The notes: a model not told the origin generated them from the sequence alone. Numbered from the stretch's first letter, positions 6,717-14,844 are shown. The stretch: DNA of 34,125 nt from Streptomyces antarcticus (GCF_026627255.1 NZ_JAPNLM010000048.1:1-34125); one strand, 5' to 3'. Program-made: numbers and translations.

Positions 6717-7919
6717 CTAGCGGCCCAGGAGGATCGTTCCCGAGGAGCAGAACCAGCCGCCCGTCCCCGAGGCCAGGGCGACCTCCGGCAGGCGGCCGCC
6801 GGGTTTCACGACCTGGCCGGCGCCCGCCTCGCCGCGCAGCTGGCGGACGGCCTCCACCAGCAGGAACAGACCGCGCATGCCCGGATGGCAGGCGGAGAGG
6901 CCGCCGCCGTCGGTGTTGACCGGGAGTTCGCCGTCGCGCAGCAGGCGGCCCTTCTCGACGAAGGCGCCGCCCTCGCCCTTGGCGCAGAAGCCGAGGTCCT
7001 CGAGGGTCACCAGGGTCATGTACGTGAACGCGTCGTAGATCTCGGCGAGGTCGACGTCCGCCGGGGTCAGACCGGCCCGTTCGAAGGCCAGGCGGCCGGA
7101 GACCGCCGCCGGGGAGACGGTGAAGTCCTCCCACTCCGACAGGGTGGTGTGGGAGACCGAGGCGCCCGCGCCCAGGATCCAGACGGGCGCCTTCGCGGTG
7201 TCCGGTACGTAGTCCTCCGCCGCCAGCAGCACCGCGCAGCCGCCGTCCGAGCGGATGCAGCAGTGCAGTTTCGTGAACGGGTCGGCGATCATCTCGCCGG
7301 ACAGCACCTCGTCCACGGTGATGGGGTCGCGGAACATCGCGTCGGGGTTCGCGGCCGCGTTCGCCCGGGTCTGCACGGCCACCGAGGCGAGCTGCTCCAG
7401 CGTCGTGCCGTACTCGTGCATGTGGCGGCGGGCGGCCATCGCGTACTTGGAGATCAGCGTGTGGCCGTACGGGACCTCGAACTGCAGCGGTCCCCGCGCC
7501 CCGAAGGAGAGGTTCGAGGTCCGGCGGCGGGCCTTGATGTCCGCGCGGGCGGTGGATCCGTAGACCAGCAGGACGGCGTTGGCGTGCCCGGCGGCGATGG
7601 CGTCCGCCGCGTGGGCCGCCATGACCTCCCAGGTGGAGCCGCCGACCGAGGTGGAGTCGACCCAGGTGGGGCGCAGGCCCAGGTACTCGGCCACCTCGAC
7701 CGGGGCGAGGGTGCCGAGTCCGGCCGAGGCGAAGCCGTCGATGACGGAGCGGTCCAGTCCGGAGTCGGCCAGGGCGCGCCGGGCGGCCTGGGCGTGCAGG
7801 GCGTAGGGGGTGGGGCCGTCCACGCGGCCGCAGTCCGAGAGGGCGACGCCGACGACCGCGACCCGGCGGCGCGGTGCGGGGGAGGGCAGGGGGCGGGGCT
7901 GTCCCGACGGTCCAGGCAT
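6717..7919 (-). CDS. Thiolase-fold lipid-transfer protein (first copy; possible aldolase subunit)
   Basis: This 400-residue protein belongs to the SCP-x/Ltp branch of thiolases. It shows the family landmarks HMHEYGTTLEQLASVAVQTRANAAANPDAMF, VDLAEIYDAFTYMTLVTLEDLGF, NTDGGGLSACHPG (which keeps the conserved His) and the C-terminal GTILLG. At the place where thiolases carry the nucleophilic cysteine it reads VGGSTWEV, with no Cys. Ltp2-type members also lack the nucleophile and act as retro-aldolases with a DUF35 partner, cleaving beta-hydroxyacyl-CoA side chains. The ATG at 7919 is taken as the start. The first 17 residues are Pro-rich. A perfect regulon operator lies only 15 bp upstream of the start. 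The DUF35 protein at 4462-4881 is the likely partner. Confidence 0.9.
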   Translation of the reverse strand: MPGPSGQPRPLPSPAPRRRVAVVGVALSDCGRVDGPTPYALHAQAARRALADSGLDRSVIDGFASAGLGTLAPVEVAEYLGLRPTWVDSTSVGGSTWEVMAAHAADAIAAGHANAVLLVYGSTARADIKARRRTSNLSFGARGPLQFEVPYGHTLISKYAMAARRHMHEYGTTLEQLASVAVQTRANAAANPDAMFRDPITVDEVLSGEMIADPFTKLHCCIRSDGGCAVLLAAEDYVPDTAKAPVWILGAGASVSHTTLSEWEDFTVSPAAVSGRLAFERAGLTPADVDLAEIYDAFTYMTLVTLEDLGFCAKGEGGAFVEKGRLLRDGELPVNTDGGGLSACHPGMRGLFLLVEAVRQLRGEAGAGQVVKPGGRLPEVALASGTGGWFCSSGTILLGR

Positions 7920-7934
7920 GGGGAGACGGTATAT

Positions 7935-7949
7935 CTGACGATGCGTCAG
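7935..7949. promoter_or_regulatory. Regulon operator copy 4 (CTGACG ATG CGTCAG)
   Basis: A perfect palindrome 15 bp upstream of the first thiolase-fold gene. A TATACC -10-like hexamer directly follows it on the minus strand, so a bound repressor would sit on the promoter. Confidence 0.8.
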
Positions 7950-8096
7950 ACGCTAGAGCGCGAGCCGTGCGTGCCGTGCGTGCCGCCCGTGCCGCTCGCG
8001 CCGCCCGGCCTCCCGTGCCGCCCCGCCCGCCTCTCCGCCCCCGGCGGCAACGCCTCGTCGTCGGCCCCCTGTGCATCTGGCTCCCGCCGCCCTAAC

Positions 8097-8111
8097 ATGA
8101 CGGCCCGTCAG
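8097..8111. promoter_or_regulatory. Regulon operator copy 5 (ATGACG GCC CGTCAG)
   Basis: The core TGACG-N3-CGTCA is intact and only the outer base of the left arm differs. It lies 20 bp upstream of the acyl-CoA dehydrogenase start and overlaps a TAACAT -10-like hexamer (8093-8098), close to the expected transcription start. Confidence 0.75.
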
Positions 8112-8131
8112 ATACGGGGAGGAGCCCGACG

Positions 8132-9337
8132 ATGGATGCCGCCTTCACCGCGGAGCAGGAAGAGATACGCCGCACCCTGCGCGAAATCCTGGGCAAACGC
8201 TGCGGCCCGGACGAGGTCAAGGCCGCCGTGCGCACCGCCGCCGGACACGACCGCGAGCTGTGGCAGCAGCTCGCCCAGCGGCTCGGGCTGCCCGGCCTCG
8301 CCGTCGCCGAGGAGTACGGCGGCGTCGGCTGTACCCCCGCCGACCTGGCCCTGGCCTGCGAGGAGGCCGGGCGGGTGCTGCTGCCCTCGCCGCTGTTCGC
8401 CACCGCCGGGCTCTGCGTACCGTTGATCACCGCGCTCGGCACCGGAGCCCAGCGCTCCGAGCTGCTCCCGCCGCTCGCGGCCGGCGGTCTGACCGCCGCC
8501 CTCGCCGTCCCCGGCCCGGTGCTCGCCACCGCCCTCGCGCTCACCGGCGACAACACCGCCGGCGAGTGGGCCGGCGGCGGCCGCGCGGGCGGGGTCCAGG
8601 CCCGCGCCGACGCCGACGGCGGCGGCTGGCGGCTGTACGGGGAGGCGGCCCAGGTGCTCGACGGCCACAGCGCGTCGGTGCTGCTGGTCGCCGCGCACAC
8701 CGGGGGCTTCGCGCGCGCCCGCACGCTGCTGTTCCTCGTACGGGAGGACGCGCCCGGCCTCGTACGCGCGCGGCAGGCCGTACTCGACGAGACCCGGCCG
8801 CAGGCCGCGATCCAGCTCAGGGACGTCCCCGCGCAACTGCTCGGCGGCGGGGAGGCGGAGGCGGACGTCGCGTGGGCCCTCGCCGCCACCGGGCGCACCG
8901 CCGCCGCCGTGCTCGCCGCCGAGGCGGTCGGCGCGGCCGGCCAGGCCCTCGCCCGGACCGTGGAGTACGTACGCCGGCGCGAGCAGTTCGGCCGGGCGAT
9001 CGGCTCCTTCCAGGCGGTCAAGCACCGGCTCGCCGACCTCTACGTCCAGGTGCAGGCGGCCCGTTCGGCCGCCCACTACGCCGCGTGGGACCCGGCGCAG
9101 GGCGGACTCGCCCTCGCCCAGGCCCTGGAGGCGCTGCGCGTCACCGCGGGCGAGGCGATCCAGCTGCACGGCGGCATCGGCTTCACCTGGGAGCACGACG
9201 CGCACCTGTACTTCAAGCGGGCGGCGGCCGACGAGCTGCTGTTCGGGCCGGTCCACCGGCTGCGGGCGCACGCCGCGCACCGGGCCGGCCTCTTCACCCC
9301 GTCCGCGGAACCCGAGAAGGAGAAGGTGGCCGTCTGA
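8132..9337 (+). CDS. Acyl-CoA dehydrogenase
   Basis: This 401-residue FAD enzyme of the ACAD family catalyses alpha,beta-dehydrogenation of an acyl-CoA. The N-terminal helical domain includes LGLPGLAVAEEYGGVG. A beta domain occupies the middle. The C-terminal helical domain carries the FAD-binding RRREQFGRAIGSFQAVKHRLAD and QLHGGIGFTWEHDAHLYFKRA. The sequence resembles the actinobacterial FadE proteins that often work as heteromers in steroid side-chain degradation, but no partner ACAD gene is in this window. The ATG at 8132 follows GGGGAGGAG. A regulon operator lies 20 bp upstream. The stop overlaps the start of the next gene (TGATG), so the two are coupled. Confidence 0.93.
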   Translation: MDAAFTAEQEEIRRTLREILGKRCGPDEVKAAVRTAAGHDRELWQQLAQRLGLPGLAVAEEYGGVGCTPADLALACEEAGRVLLPSPLFATAGLCVPLITALGTGAQRSELLPPLAAGGLTAALAVPGPVLATALALTGDNTAGEWAGGGRAGGVQARADADGGGWRLYGEAAQVLDGHSASVLLVAAHTGGFARARTLLFLVREDAPGLVRARQAVLDETRPQAAIQLRDVPAQLLGGGEAEADVAWALAATGRTAAAVLAAEAVGAAGQALARTVEYVRRREQFGRAIGSFQAVKHRLADLYVQVQAARSAAHYAAWDPAQGGLALAQALEALRVTAGEAIQLHGGIGFTWEHDAHLYFKRAAADELLFGPVHRLRAHAAHRAGLFTPSAEPEKEKVAV

Positions 9338-9822
9338 TGGCCGTGAATCCCGGCGTCGGCGTCAAGCTGATGCGGAAGGTCTCTTCGACCAGGCTGTTCG
9401 CCAAGGTCGCGCCCCACTTCATCCCCGCCATGGACAAGGCGGTGCACAGGCTGACCCGCGGCAAGGTCATCCTGAGCGCCCAGATGCTGCCGGGCGTGAT
9501 CCTCACCGCCAAGGGGGCGAAGACGGGCGTGCCGCGTTCCACCCCGCTGGCCTGCATGCCGGAGGACGGCGGGGCGGCCTGGCTGCTGATCGGCTCCAAC
9601 TTCGGCCGGCCCGGGCACCCGGCGTGGACCGGGAACCTGCTCAAGCACCCGGACGCGGACGTGAGTTGGAAGGGCCAGGACATCGCGGTACGGGCCCGGC
9701 TGCTGGAGGGGGAGGAACGGGCGGAGGCATGGCGGGCGGCCCTGGTGTTCTGGCCGCCGTACGCGACGTACCAGGCGCGCATCGAGCGCGAGATCCGGTT
9801 GTTCCGCCTGGAGCGTCGCTGA
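9337..9822 (+). CDS. Deazaflavin (F420)-dependent nitroreductase-family protein
   Basis: This 161-residue protein belongs to the Ddn/DUF385 split-barrel family, which binds F420H2. The characteristic motifs are TAKGAKTGVPRSTPLACM, LIGSNFGRPGHPAWTGNLLKHPDADVSW and WPPYATYQARIEREIRLFRL. Members reduce quinones, enones or nitro compounds, and some are lipid-associated. The start ATG overlaps the dehydrogenase stop by one base (TGATG), giving a two-gene operon under the operator at 8097-8111. A role in reducing an unsaturated ring or quinone intermediate of the same pathway is possible. This is inference. Confidence 0.9.
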   Translation: MAVNPGVGVKLMRKVSSTRLFAKVAPHFIPAMDKAVHRLTRGKVILSAQMLPGVILTAKGAKTGVPRSTPLACMPEDGGAAWLLIGSNFGRPGHPAWTGNLLKHPDADVSWKGQDIAVRARLLEGEERAEAWRAALVFWPPYATYQARIEREIRLFRLERR

Positions 9823-9855
9823 TCGCAGGCGTACGGCGGCGCGAGACCGCCCCGG

Positions 9856-9884
9856 GACGACGGACCCCGGAAGGGTCCGTCGTC
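9856..9884. terminator. Bidirectional hairpin terminator
   Basis: A perfect 12-bp inverted repeat (arms 9856-9867 and 9873-9884, 5-nt loop) lies between the convergent reductase and TetR genes. The right arm reaches into the TetR stop codon. A stable G+C hairpin at convergent 3' ends fits a shared terminator. Confidence 0.75.
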
Positions 9885-10530
9885 ACTTGGTCGGCTTCTT
9901 GCCCGTGATGCCGAGGTGGACGAGGAGGGCCAGGTTCGGCTTGAGTTCGGCCTGCTTGACGCCCCAGGTCTGGAAGCCCTTCTGGTGCGAGGCGACCGCG
10001 GCCAGCATCGCGACCAGGGAGCCGGCCATCGCCGCGGGGCTGACGTCCTTGTCGACCTTGCCCTTGGCCTGGAGGTCCTTGACCGACTCCGTGAGGGAGT
10101 TGGTGACGGAGTTCAGGATCTTCATGCGGATCTTGTAGAAGCGCTTGTCGCCCTCGGCCGCGCCGAGGTCGACGACCCGCAGGATCGCGTCGTTGCGTCG
10201 CCAGAACTCCAGGAAGCCCTCGACCAGTTCCTCCGCCGCCGACCACCCGGCCTTGCCGACCCAGGTGCGGCCCTCGACGAGCGACGTCAACTGCGCGCCC
10301 TCGCTGGCCATGTGCTCGGCGATCTCCAGGACGGCGCCCTCGACGTCCGGGAAGTACTGGTAGAAGGTCGCGGGGGAGGTGCCGGCCTTGCGGGCGACGT
10401 CGATCACCTTGACGTCGCGGTACGGCGAGGAGCTGAGCATCTCGCTGAGGCAGTCGAGCAGCTTCTGCCGCGTCGCCTGGCCGCGCCGGCCGGCGACACG
10501 CCCGTCGACGGTGCGTACTTGTCCTGTCAT
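9883..10530 (-). CDS. TetR-family transcriptional regulator (candidate regulon repressor)
   Basis: This 215-residue protein has a TetR N-terminal HTH at about residues 18-66 (RQKLLDCLSEM ... VIDVARKAGTSPATFYQYFPDVEGAVLEI) and an all-helical ligand-binding domain behind it. TetR repressors of fatty-acid and steroid catabolism commonly release DNA on binding an acyl-CoA. It lies among the genes that carry the CTGACG-N3-CGTCAG palindrome and is the only TetR gene in the window, so it is the best candidate to bind those sites. Its own start region contains only a degraded match, CTGTCA TGC CGTCAG at 10524-10538, which may give weak autoregulation. Binding is inferred, not shown. Confidence 0.92.
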   Translation of the reverse strand: MTGQVRTVDGRVAGRRGQATRQKLLDCLSEMLSSSPYRDVKVIDVARKAGTSPATFYQYFPDVEGAVLEIAEHMASEGAQLTSLVEGRTWVGKAGWSAAEELVEGFLEFWRRNDAILRVVDLGAAEGDKRFYKIRMKILNSVTNSLTESVKDLQAKGKVDKDVSPAAMAGSLVAMLAAVASHQKGFQTWGVKQAELKPNLALLVHLGITGKKPTK

Positions 10531-10538
10531 GCCGTCAG
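10524..10538. promoter_or_regulatory. Degenerate operator half-match at the TetR start codon
   Basis: CTGTCA TGC CGTCAG has one intact arm and two mismatches or more in the other. It overlaps the ATG of the TetR gene. It may be a weak autoregulatory site or chance. Confidence 0.3.
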
Positions 10539-10630
10539 CTTACCGAGGGGTGATCGGCGCGCTATTCGGCCGCCTGCAAATGGGGTCACGGGGTCGCTGG
10601 CCTGGCCCGGAGCCGGTCCTGAGGGGCCGC

Positions 10631-10672
10631 CGCGCCCCGTACGGGCCGTACGTAAGGCCCGTACGGGGCGCG
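10631..10672. repeat. Perfect 17-bp inverted repeat with 8-nt loop
   Basis: The arms 10631-10647 and 10656-10672 are exact reverse complements around the loop GTACGTAA. The stem is terminator-like, yet both flanking genes point away from it. It could end an unannotated short transcript on the minus strand or act as a regulatory structure. Confidence 0.85.
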
Positions 10673-10763
10673 CGCACGCCGCCCCGCGCACACCCGCCGC
10701 CCGTGCCCGCCCGGCCGCCGCCCGGGTACCGGCCGGTTGCCCGCGGCCGTCCCCCGAATAGTC

Positions 10764-10784
10764 TTATCAACAGGCTGTGGACAA
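10764..10784. promoter_or_regulatory. Pair of facing DnaA-box-like nonamers
   Basis: TTATCAACA (10764-10772, plus) and TTGTCCACA (10776-10784, read on minus) face each other across GGC. The second matches the Streptomyces DnaA-box consensus as I know it, and the first differs from TTATCCACA at one base. Only two boxes are present, so this is not an origin. Confidence 0.5.
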
Positions 10785-10856
10785 GTTTTCGGGCGGATCA
10801 TGGCGGGGAGGGGCGAAGAGGGCACAAACCCCCGCACAACGGAAGGAACCGGGCTC

Positions 10857-11651
10857 ATGGCCGCATTCGCGGAAGGCGCACCCTGCTGGGTCGACGCCTC
10901 GCTTCCGGACGTGGAGGCGGGCAAGCGCTTCTACGGTGCGCTCTTCGGGTGGACCTTCGCCGACGGCGCCGGCGCCCAGTACGGCCACTACACGCAGGCC
11001 TACAGCCGCGGCCGCAACGTCGCCGCCCTCGCCCCCAAACCGGACGGCCGCATGCCCACCGTCTGGGGGATCTACCTCTACACGACCGACGCCTACGCCT
11101 GCGCCCAGCGCATCCGCGCCGCCGGGGGCCAGATGGTGATGGACCCCATGCCCGTCGGCCCGTACGGGACCGCCGCCCTGGCCGCCGACCCAGGCGGCGC
11201 CGTCTTCGGGCTGTGGCAGCCGGGCACCCACCACGGTTTCGACGTGCAGCAGGAGCCGTACTCGTACTGCTGGACCGAGGTCTACACGCGGGCCCGCGAC
11301 GCCGTGGACGTCTTCTACGCCAAGGTCTTCGGCTACGTCCCCCAGGACCAGGACGACGCCGGCGTCGAGTACCGCATCTGGTCCCCGCCCGGCAGCGCCC
11401 CCGGCACGCACACCGCGGTGATGGGGCGCAGCCTGATCACCGACGCCTTCCCGGAGGTCATGCCGGCGCACTTCCTCGCCTACTTCGCCGTCCCGGACTG
11501 CGACACGTCCGTCGCCGCGGTGCAGCGGCTCGGCGGCCGGGTCACCGCCGATCCGTTCGACACCCCGCACGGGAGGATCGCGGTCGTCGCCGACGATCAG
11601 GGGGCGGTCTTCGGGCTGCTCTCGGAGCCGCGGACCCGCCCCGCGGGGTAG
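10857..11651 (+). CDS. VOC-family protein with two glyoxalase-like domains
   Basis: This 264-residue protein is made of two vicinal-oxygen-chelate domains of about 120 residues each. The first begins PCWVDASLPDVEAGKRFYGALFGWTF and the second PYSYCWTEVYTRARDAVDVFYAKVFGYV. Each ends in the family pattern DPxGAVFGLW / DDQGAVFGLL. Tandem VOC proteins include glyoxalase-, dioxygenase- and antibiotic-resistance-like members. This variant is common in actinomycetes and has no settled function. The ATG at 10857 follows GGAAGG. No regulon operator is upstream, and a DnaA-box-like pair lies about 75 bp before the start. Confidence 0.85.
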   Translation: MAAFAEGAPCWVDASLPDVEAGKRFYGALFGWTFADGAGAQYGHYTQAYSRGRNVAALAPKPDGRMPTVWGIYLYTTDAYACAQRIRAAGGQMVMDPMPVGPYGTAALAADPGGAVFGLWQPGTHHGFDVQQEPYSYCWTEVYTRARDAVDVFYAKVFGYVPQDQDDAGVEYRIWSPPGSAPGTHTAVMGRSLITDAFPEVMPAHFLAYFAVPDCDTSVAAVQRLGGRVTADPFDTPHGRIAVVADDQGAVFGLLSEPRTRPAG

Positions 11652-11666
11652 CCGAGCGGCGCCCAG

Positions 11667-11730
11667 GGGCCGTCCCCGGGCCGTCGTGGGGCCGTCCCCG
11701 GGCTGTCGTGGGGCCGTCCCGGGGCCGGAC
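11667..11730. repeat. 22-bp tandem repeat, about 2.7 copies
   Basis: A 22-bp unit at 11667-11688 is repeated with one change at 11689-11710, and a partial third copy starts at 11711. Each unit contains CCCCGGG and could fold. The tract lies between the VOC stop and the kinase gene and may work as a terminator. Confidence 0.75.
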
Positions 11731-11881
11731 CGGGCGCGGGCCTGACAGAATCGGGGTTGCGCGACCCCGGGCGGCGCCCGGGGGTGAGACGCTGCACGGG
11801 GCCGGGCCCCGGGCCCGGCTCGCGCGTGCTGGTGGAAGCGGACCCGGCGAGGGCCCGTACGGGGACGTGTGGAGGCGAGTG

Positions 11882-14269
11882 GTGGAGCAGCTGACGCAGC
11901 ACGACCCGAGACGGATCGGCCCCTTCGAGGTGCTGGGACGGCTCGGCGCCGGCGGCATGGGGCTGGTCTATCTCGCGCGGTCCGCGTCCGGACGGCGGGT
12001 CGCGATCAAGACGGTGCGCACCGAGCTCGCCGAGGACCAGCTGTTCCGGGTGCGCTTCACCCGCGAGGTCGAAGCCGCCCGCGCCGTTTCCGGCTTCTAC
12101 ACCGCGGCCGTCGTCGACGCCGACCCGCGCGCCGCCGTGCCGTGGCTGGCGACCGCCTACGTCCCGGCGCCCTCCCTGGAGGAGATCGTCAACGAGTGCG
12201 GGCCGATGCCCGCCCAGGGCGTGCGCTGGCTCGCAGCCGGGATCGCCGAGGCGCTCCAGTCCATCCACGGCGCCGGCCTCGTCCACCGCGACCTGAAGCC
12301 GTCGAACGTGCTCGTCGTCGAGGACGGGCCGCGCGTGATCGACTTCGGCATCGCGAGCGGCGTCTCCAACACCCGGCTGACCATGACGAACGTCGCCGTC
12401 GGCACCCCGGCCTACATGTCGCCGGAGCAGGCGAAGGACTCGCGCAGCGTCCGCGGGGCCAGCGACGTGTTCTCGCTCGGCTCCACCCTCGTCTTCGCCG
12501 CGACCGGACACCCGCCGTACCACGGGGCGAACCCGGTGGAGACCGTCTTCATGCTGCTGCGCGAGGGCCCCAACCTGGAGGGGCTCCCCGACGAGCTGCG
12601 GCCGCTCATCGACTCCTGCATGCAGATGGACGCCACGCAGCGGCCGACGCCCGCCGACCTCCAGGCGCAGCTCGCCCCGCACCTCTTCGACGGCGGTGAC
12701 GACAGCGGCACCGCCTCGGCGTGGCTGCCCGAGCGGGTCGTCGCGATGATCGAGGCCCGCCGGTCGGGGAACCGTACGCCCCCCGCCGCCGTGGTCCGCG
12801 CCCCCGCGCCCCGCCCCGGCGGCTCCCGCGGCCCGGACTCCGGGTCCGCCACGCACCGCCGCCAGCGCGGCGCCGACCCGTGGGCGGACCCGCGCACCGG
12901 GCACGCCGTCCCGCAGCGCCCCCACCACCCGCCGATGGCCCCGGTGCCGTCCGGCGAGCCCGTACGGCTCGGCGGCTCCCCGGTGCCGATCGGGCCCGGG
13001 CCGCGCGCGACGGCGGTGGCGCCCGTCCCGCACGTCGCCGCGGACTCCGCCACCGGCTGGATCCGCCCGCCCGGCGGCTCCACCGCGGCCCCCTCGGCGG
13101 TGGGGGCCGTGCCGAATCCCGCTCCGGCCCCGGACAGCGGCCGCTGGCGCCCGTGGCGCTTCCGCATGTCCAACGAGGTGTGGGGCACCCCCACCGTGGC
13201 CGGCGACCTGCTGTACGTGACCTCCTTCGAGGTCCACGCCCTGGACGTGGCCAGCGGCCGCCGCCAGTTCAAGACCCGCGACGTGGCCTGGTCCATGGCC
13301 GTCTCCGAGGGCCGCATCCACGCCTCCGACGGCCCGTCCCTCTACGCGCTCGACGCCACCGACGGCTCTGAGCGGTGGCGGCTGTCCACCGATGCCTGGG
13401 TGTACGCGCTGAGCGCGGAGCGCGGCACCGTCGTCACCGCCACGCGCGGCGGCGACGTACAGGGCTGGGAGGCGTCCACCGGGCACCGGCTGTGGGAGCT
13501 GTCCGGCGCGCAGACCGACTTCGAGACCCCGGAGGCGGCCCCCGTCCTCCACGACGGCACCGTGTACGTGTGGCAGGACGCCCGGCTGCGCGCCGTGGAC
13601 GCCCGCAGCGGCCGCGAGTCCTGGTCGTACCCGGTCGGCGACGCGGCCTCCTGCGGGAACGTGCCCGTACGGGTCACGCCCGCCCCCGACGGCAACGTCT
13701 ACGTCAGCGCCGGCACCCGGGTGCTGTCCGTGGACCGGTCCTCGGGCCGGGTCCGCTGGCACTTCGAGGCCCCCGCGGTGTTCCTGGCCGCCCCCGCGTT
13801 CGCGCCGGGGCCCGCGGTGACCGGCGGCGGGGTCTACCTCGCCGACTACCTGGGCACCGTCTACGCCCTCGACGCGGCCACCGGCAAGGACCGCTGGCGG
13901 ATCGCGACGGAGTCGCGGTCCTCCGCCGACCCGGTGCTCGTGGCCAACGGCAACGTGCACCTCGGCGCGGGCAGCGCGCTGTACACCCTCGACGCGGTCA
14001 CCGGCACCCCGAAGTGGCGCTTCGCGGCGGGCGGCGAGATCACCGGCCTCCCGGCGGTCGCGGACGGCCGGGTGCACTTCGGCTCGGCCGACCACTGCCT
14101 CTACACGCTGGACGCCGCGGGCGGCCAGCTCCGCTGGAAACTGGCCACGGGCGGCGAGATCACGGGCGCCCCGGTCGCGGAGGCGGGCGTGGTCTACGCG
14201 TGCAGCAAGGACCGCTGCGTGTACGCCCTCGACGCGGCGAAGGGCACCGGAACCCGTACGGCGGGCTGA
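11882..14269 (+). CDS. Ser/Thr protein kinase with C-terminal PQQ-type propeller (AfsK-like)
   Basis: This 795-residue Hanks-type kinase has the glycine loop GRLGAGGMGLVYLA, the ATP-binding Lys at about 43 (VAIK), the catalytic HRDLKPSN (D137), DFG at 154-156 and the activation segment VAVGTPAYMSPEQA. A Pro-rich linker (about residues 285-420) carries no membrane helix. The rest is a beta-propeller of at least eight PQQ-like repeats of the form YALDAxTGxxRW. Kinase plus PQQ propeller without a membrane helix and a length near 800 are features of AfsK, which phosphorylates AfsR in S. coelicolor. An afsR homologue lies 8 kb away. Several paralogues with this layout exist in streptomycetes, so orthology is unproven. 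The GTG at 11882 is preceded by GGAGG at a 6-bp spacing. A GTG one codon earlier is possible. Confidence 0.9.
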   Translation: MEQLTQHDPRRIGPFEVLGRLGAGGMGLVYLARSASGRRVAIKTVRTELAEDQLFRVRFTREVEAARAVSGFYTAAVVDADPRAAVPWLATAYVPAPSLEEIVNECGPMPAQGVRWLAAGIAEALQSIHGAGLVHRDLKPSNVLVVEDGPRVIDFGIASGVSNTRLTMTNVAVGTPAYMSPEQAKDSRSVRGASDVFSLGSTLVFAATGHPPYHGANPVETVFMLLREGPNLEGLPDELRPLIDSCMQMDATQRPTPADLQAQLAPHLFDGGDDSGTASAWLPERVVAMIEARRSGNRTPPAAVVRAPAPRPGGSRGPDSGSATHRRQRGADPWADPRTGHAVPQRPHHPPMAPVPSGEPVRLGGSPVPIGPGPRATAVAPVPHVAADSATGWIRPPGGSTAAPSAVGAVPNPAPAPDSGRWRPWRFRMSNEVWGTPTVAGDLLYVTSFEVHALDVASGRRQFKTRDVAWSMAVSEGRIHASDGPSLYALDATDGSERWRLSTDAWVYALSAERGTVVTATRGGDVQGWEASTGHRLWELSGAQTDFETPEAAPVLHDGTVYVWQDARLRAVDARSGRESWSYPVGDAASCGNVPVRVTPAPDGNVYVSAGTRVLSVDRSSGRVRWHFEAPAVFLAAPAFAPGPAVTGGGVYLADYLGTVYALDAATGKDRWRIATESRSSADPVLVANGNVHLGAGSALYTLDAVTGTPKWRFAAGGEITGLPAVADGRVHFGSADHCLYTLDAAGGQLRWKLATGGEITGAPVAEAGVVYACSKDRCVYALDAAKGTGTRTAG

Positions 14270-14324
14270 GGCGACTCGGCCCCTCCCGGTAGCGGAACGC
14301 ACCGGGAGTGACAGGATGGACCCC

Positions 14325-14822
14325 ATGAGCAACGTTTTCTTCGACATCACCATCAACGGCGCCCCCGCGGGCCGCATCGTCTTCAACCTCTTCGACGAGG
14401 TCGTCCCGAAGACCGCGCAGAACTTCCGCGAGCTGGCCACCGGCCAGAACGGCTACGGCTACGCGGGCTCCGGCTTCCACCGCGTCATCCCCCAGTTCAT
14501 GCTGCAGGGCGGTGACTTCACCAACCACAACGGCACCGGCGGCAAGAGCATCTACGGCGAGAAGTTCGAGGACGAGAACTTCACGCTGAAGCACGACCGC
14601 CCGTACCTCCTGTCGATGGCGAACGCCGGCCGCAACACCAACGGCTCGCAGTTCTTCATCACCACCGTCGTCACCTCCTGGCTCGACAACAAGCACGTCG
14701 TCTTCGGCGAGGTCGTCGAGGGCCAGGCGCTGGTCGACCAGATCGAGGCCCTGGGCTCCCAGTCCGGCGCCCCCAAGGGCAAGGTCGAGATCGCGGCCTC
14801 GGGCGTCGTCGACGCCGCCTGA
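14325..14822 (+). CDS. Cyclophilin-type peptidyl-prolyl cis-trans isomerase
   Basis: This 165-residue cytoplasmic cyclophilin catalyses proline isomerisation in proteins. The active-site motif FHRVIPQFMLQGGDF (Arg at 53) and the FFITTVVTSWLDNKHVVFGEVVEG block are intact. I chose the ATG at 14325 (MSNVFFDITING), which gives the usual length for Streptomyces cyclophilins and has AGGATGG upstream. The ATG at 14316 would add three residues. It follows the kinase gene by 55 bp and may be transcribed alone as a housekeeping gene. Confidence 0.95.
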   Translation: MSNVFFDITINGAPAGRIVFNLFDEVVPKTAQNFRELATGQNGYGYAGSGFHRVIPQFMLQGGDFTNHNGTGGKSIYGEKFEDENFTLKHDRPYLLSMANAGRNTNGSQFFITTVVTSWLDNKHVVFGEVVEGQALVDQIEALGSQSGAPKGKVEIAASGVVDAA

Positions 14823-14844
14823 TCCCCGCACCCACGTGCCGGCC

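Larger units (their letters stand above)
10531..10856. other. 326-bp divergent intergenic region with hairpin and DnaA-like boxes
   Basis: This is the gap between the divergent TetR and VOC genes. It contains a perfect 17-bp hairpin (10631-10672), a pair of facing DnaA-box-like nonamers (10764-10784), and the VOC ribosome-binding site. No credible protein-coding gene is visible. Confidence 0.8.

Noticed and set aside
10764..10784. Replication origin
   Set aside because: There are only two DnaA-like boxes and no dnaA, dnaN or box cluster nearby.
10379..14269. A 1296-codon open frame on the plus strand ending in the kinase
   Set aside because: The part before 11882 is out of frame with the VOC gene and antisense to TetR. 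The kinase fold starts at the GTG with a ribosome-binding site.
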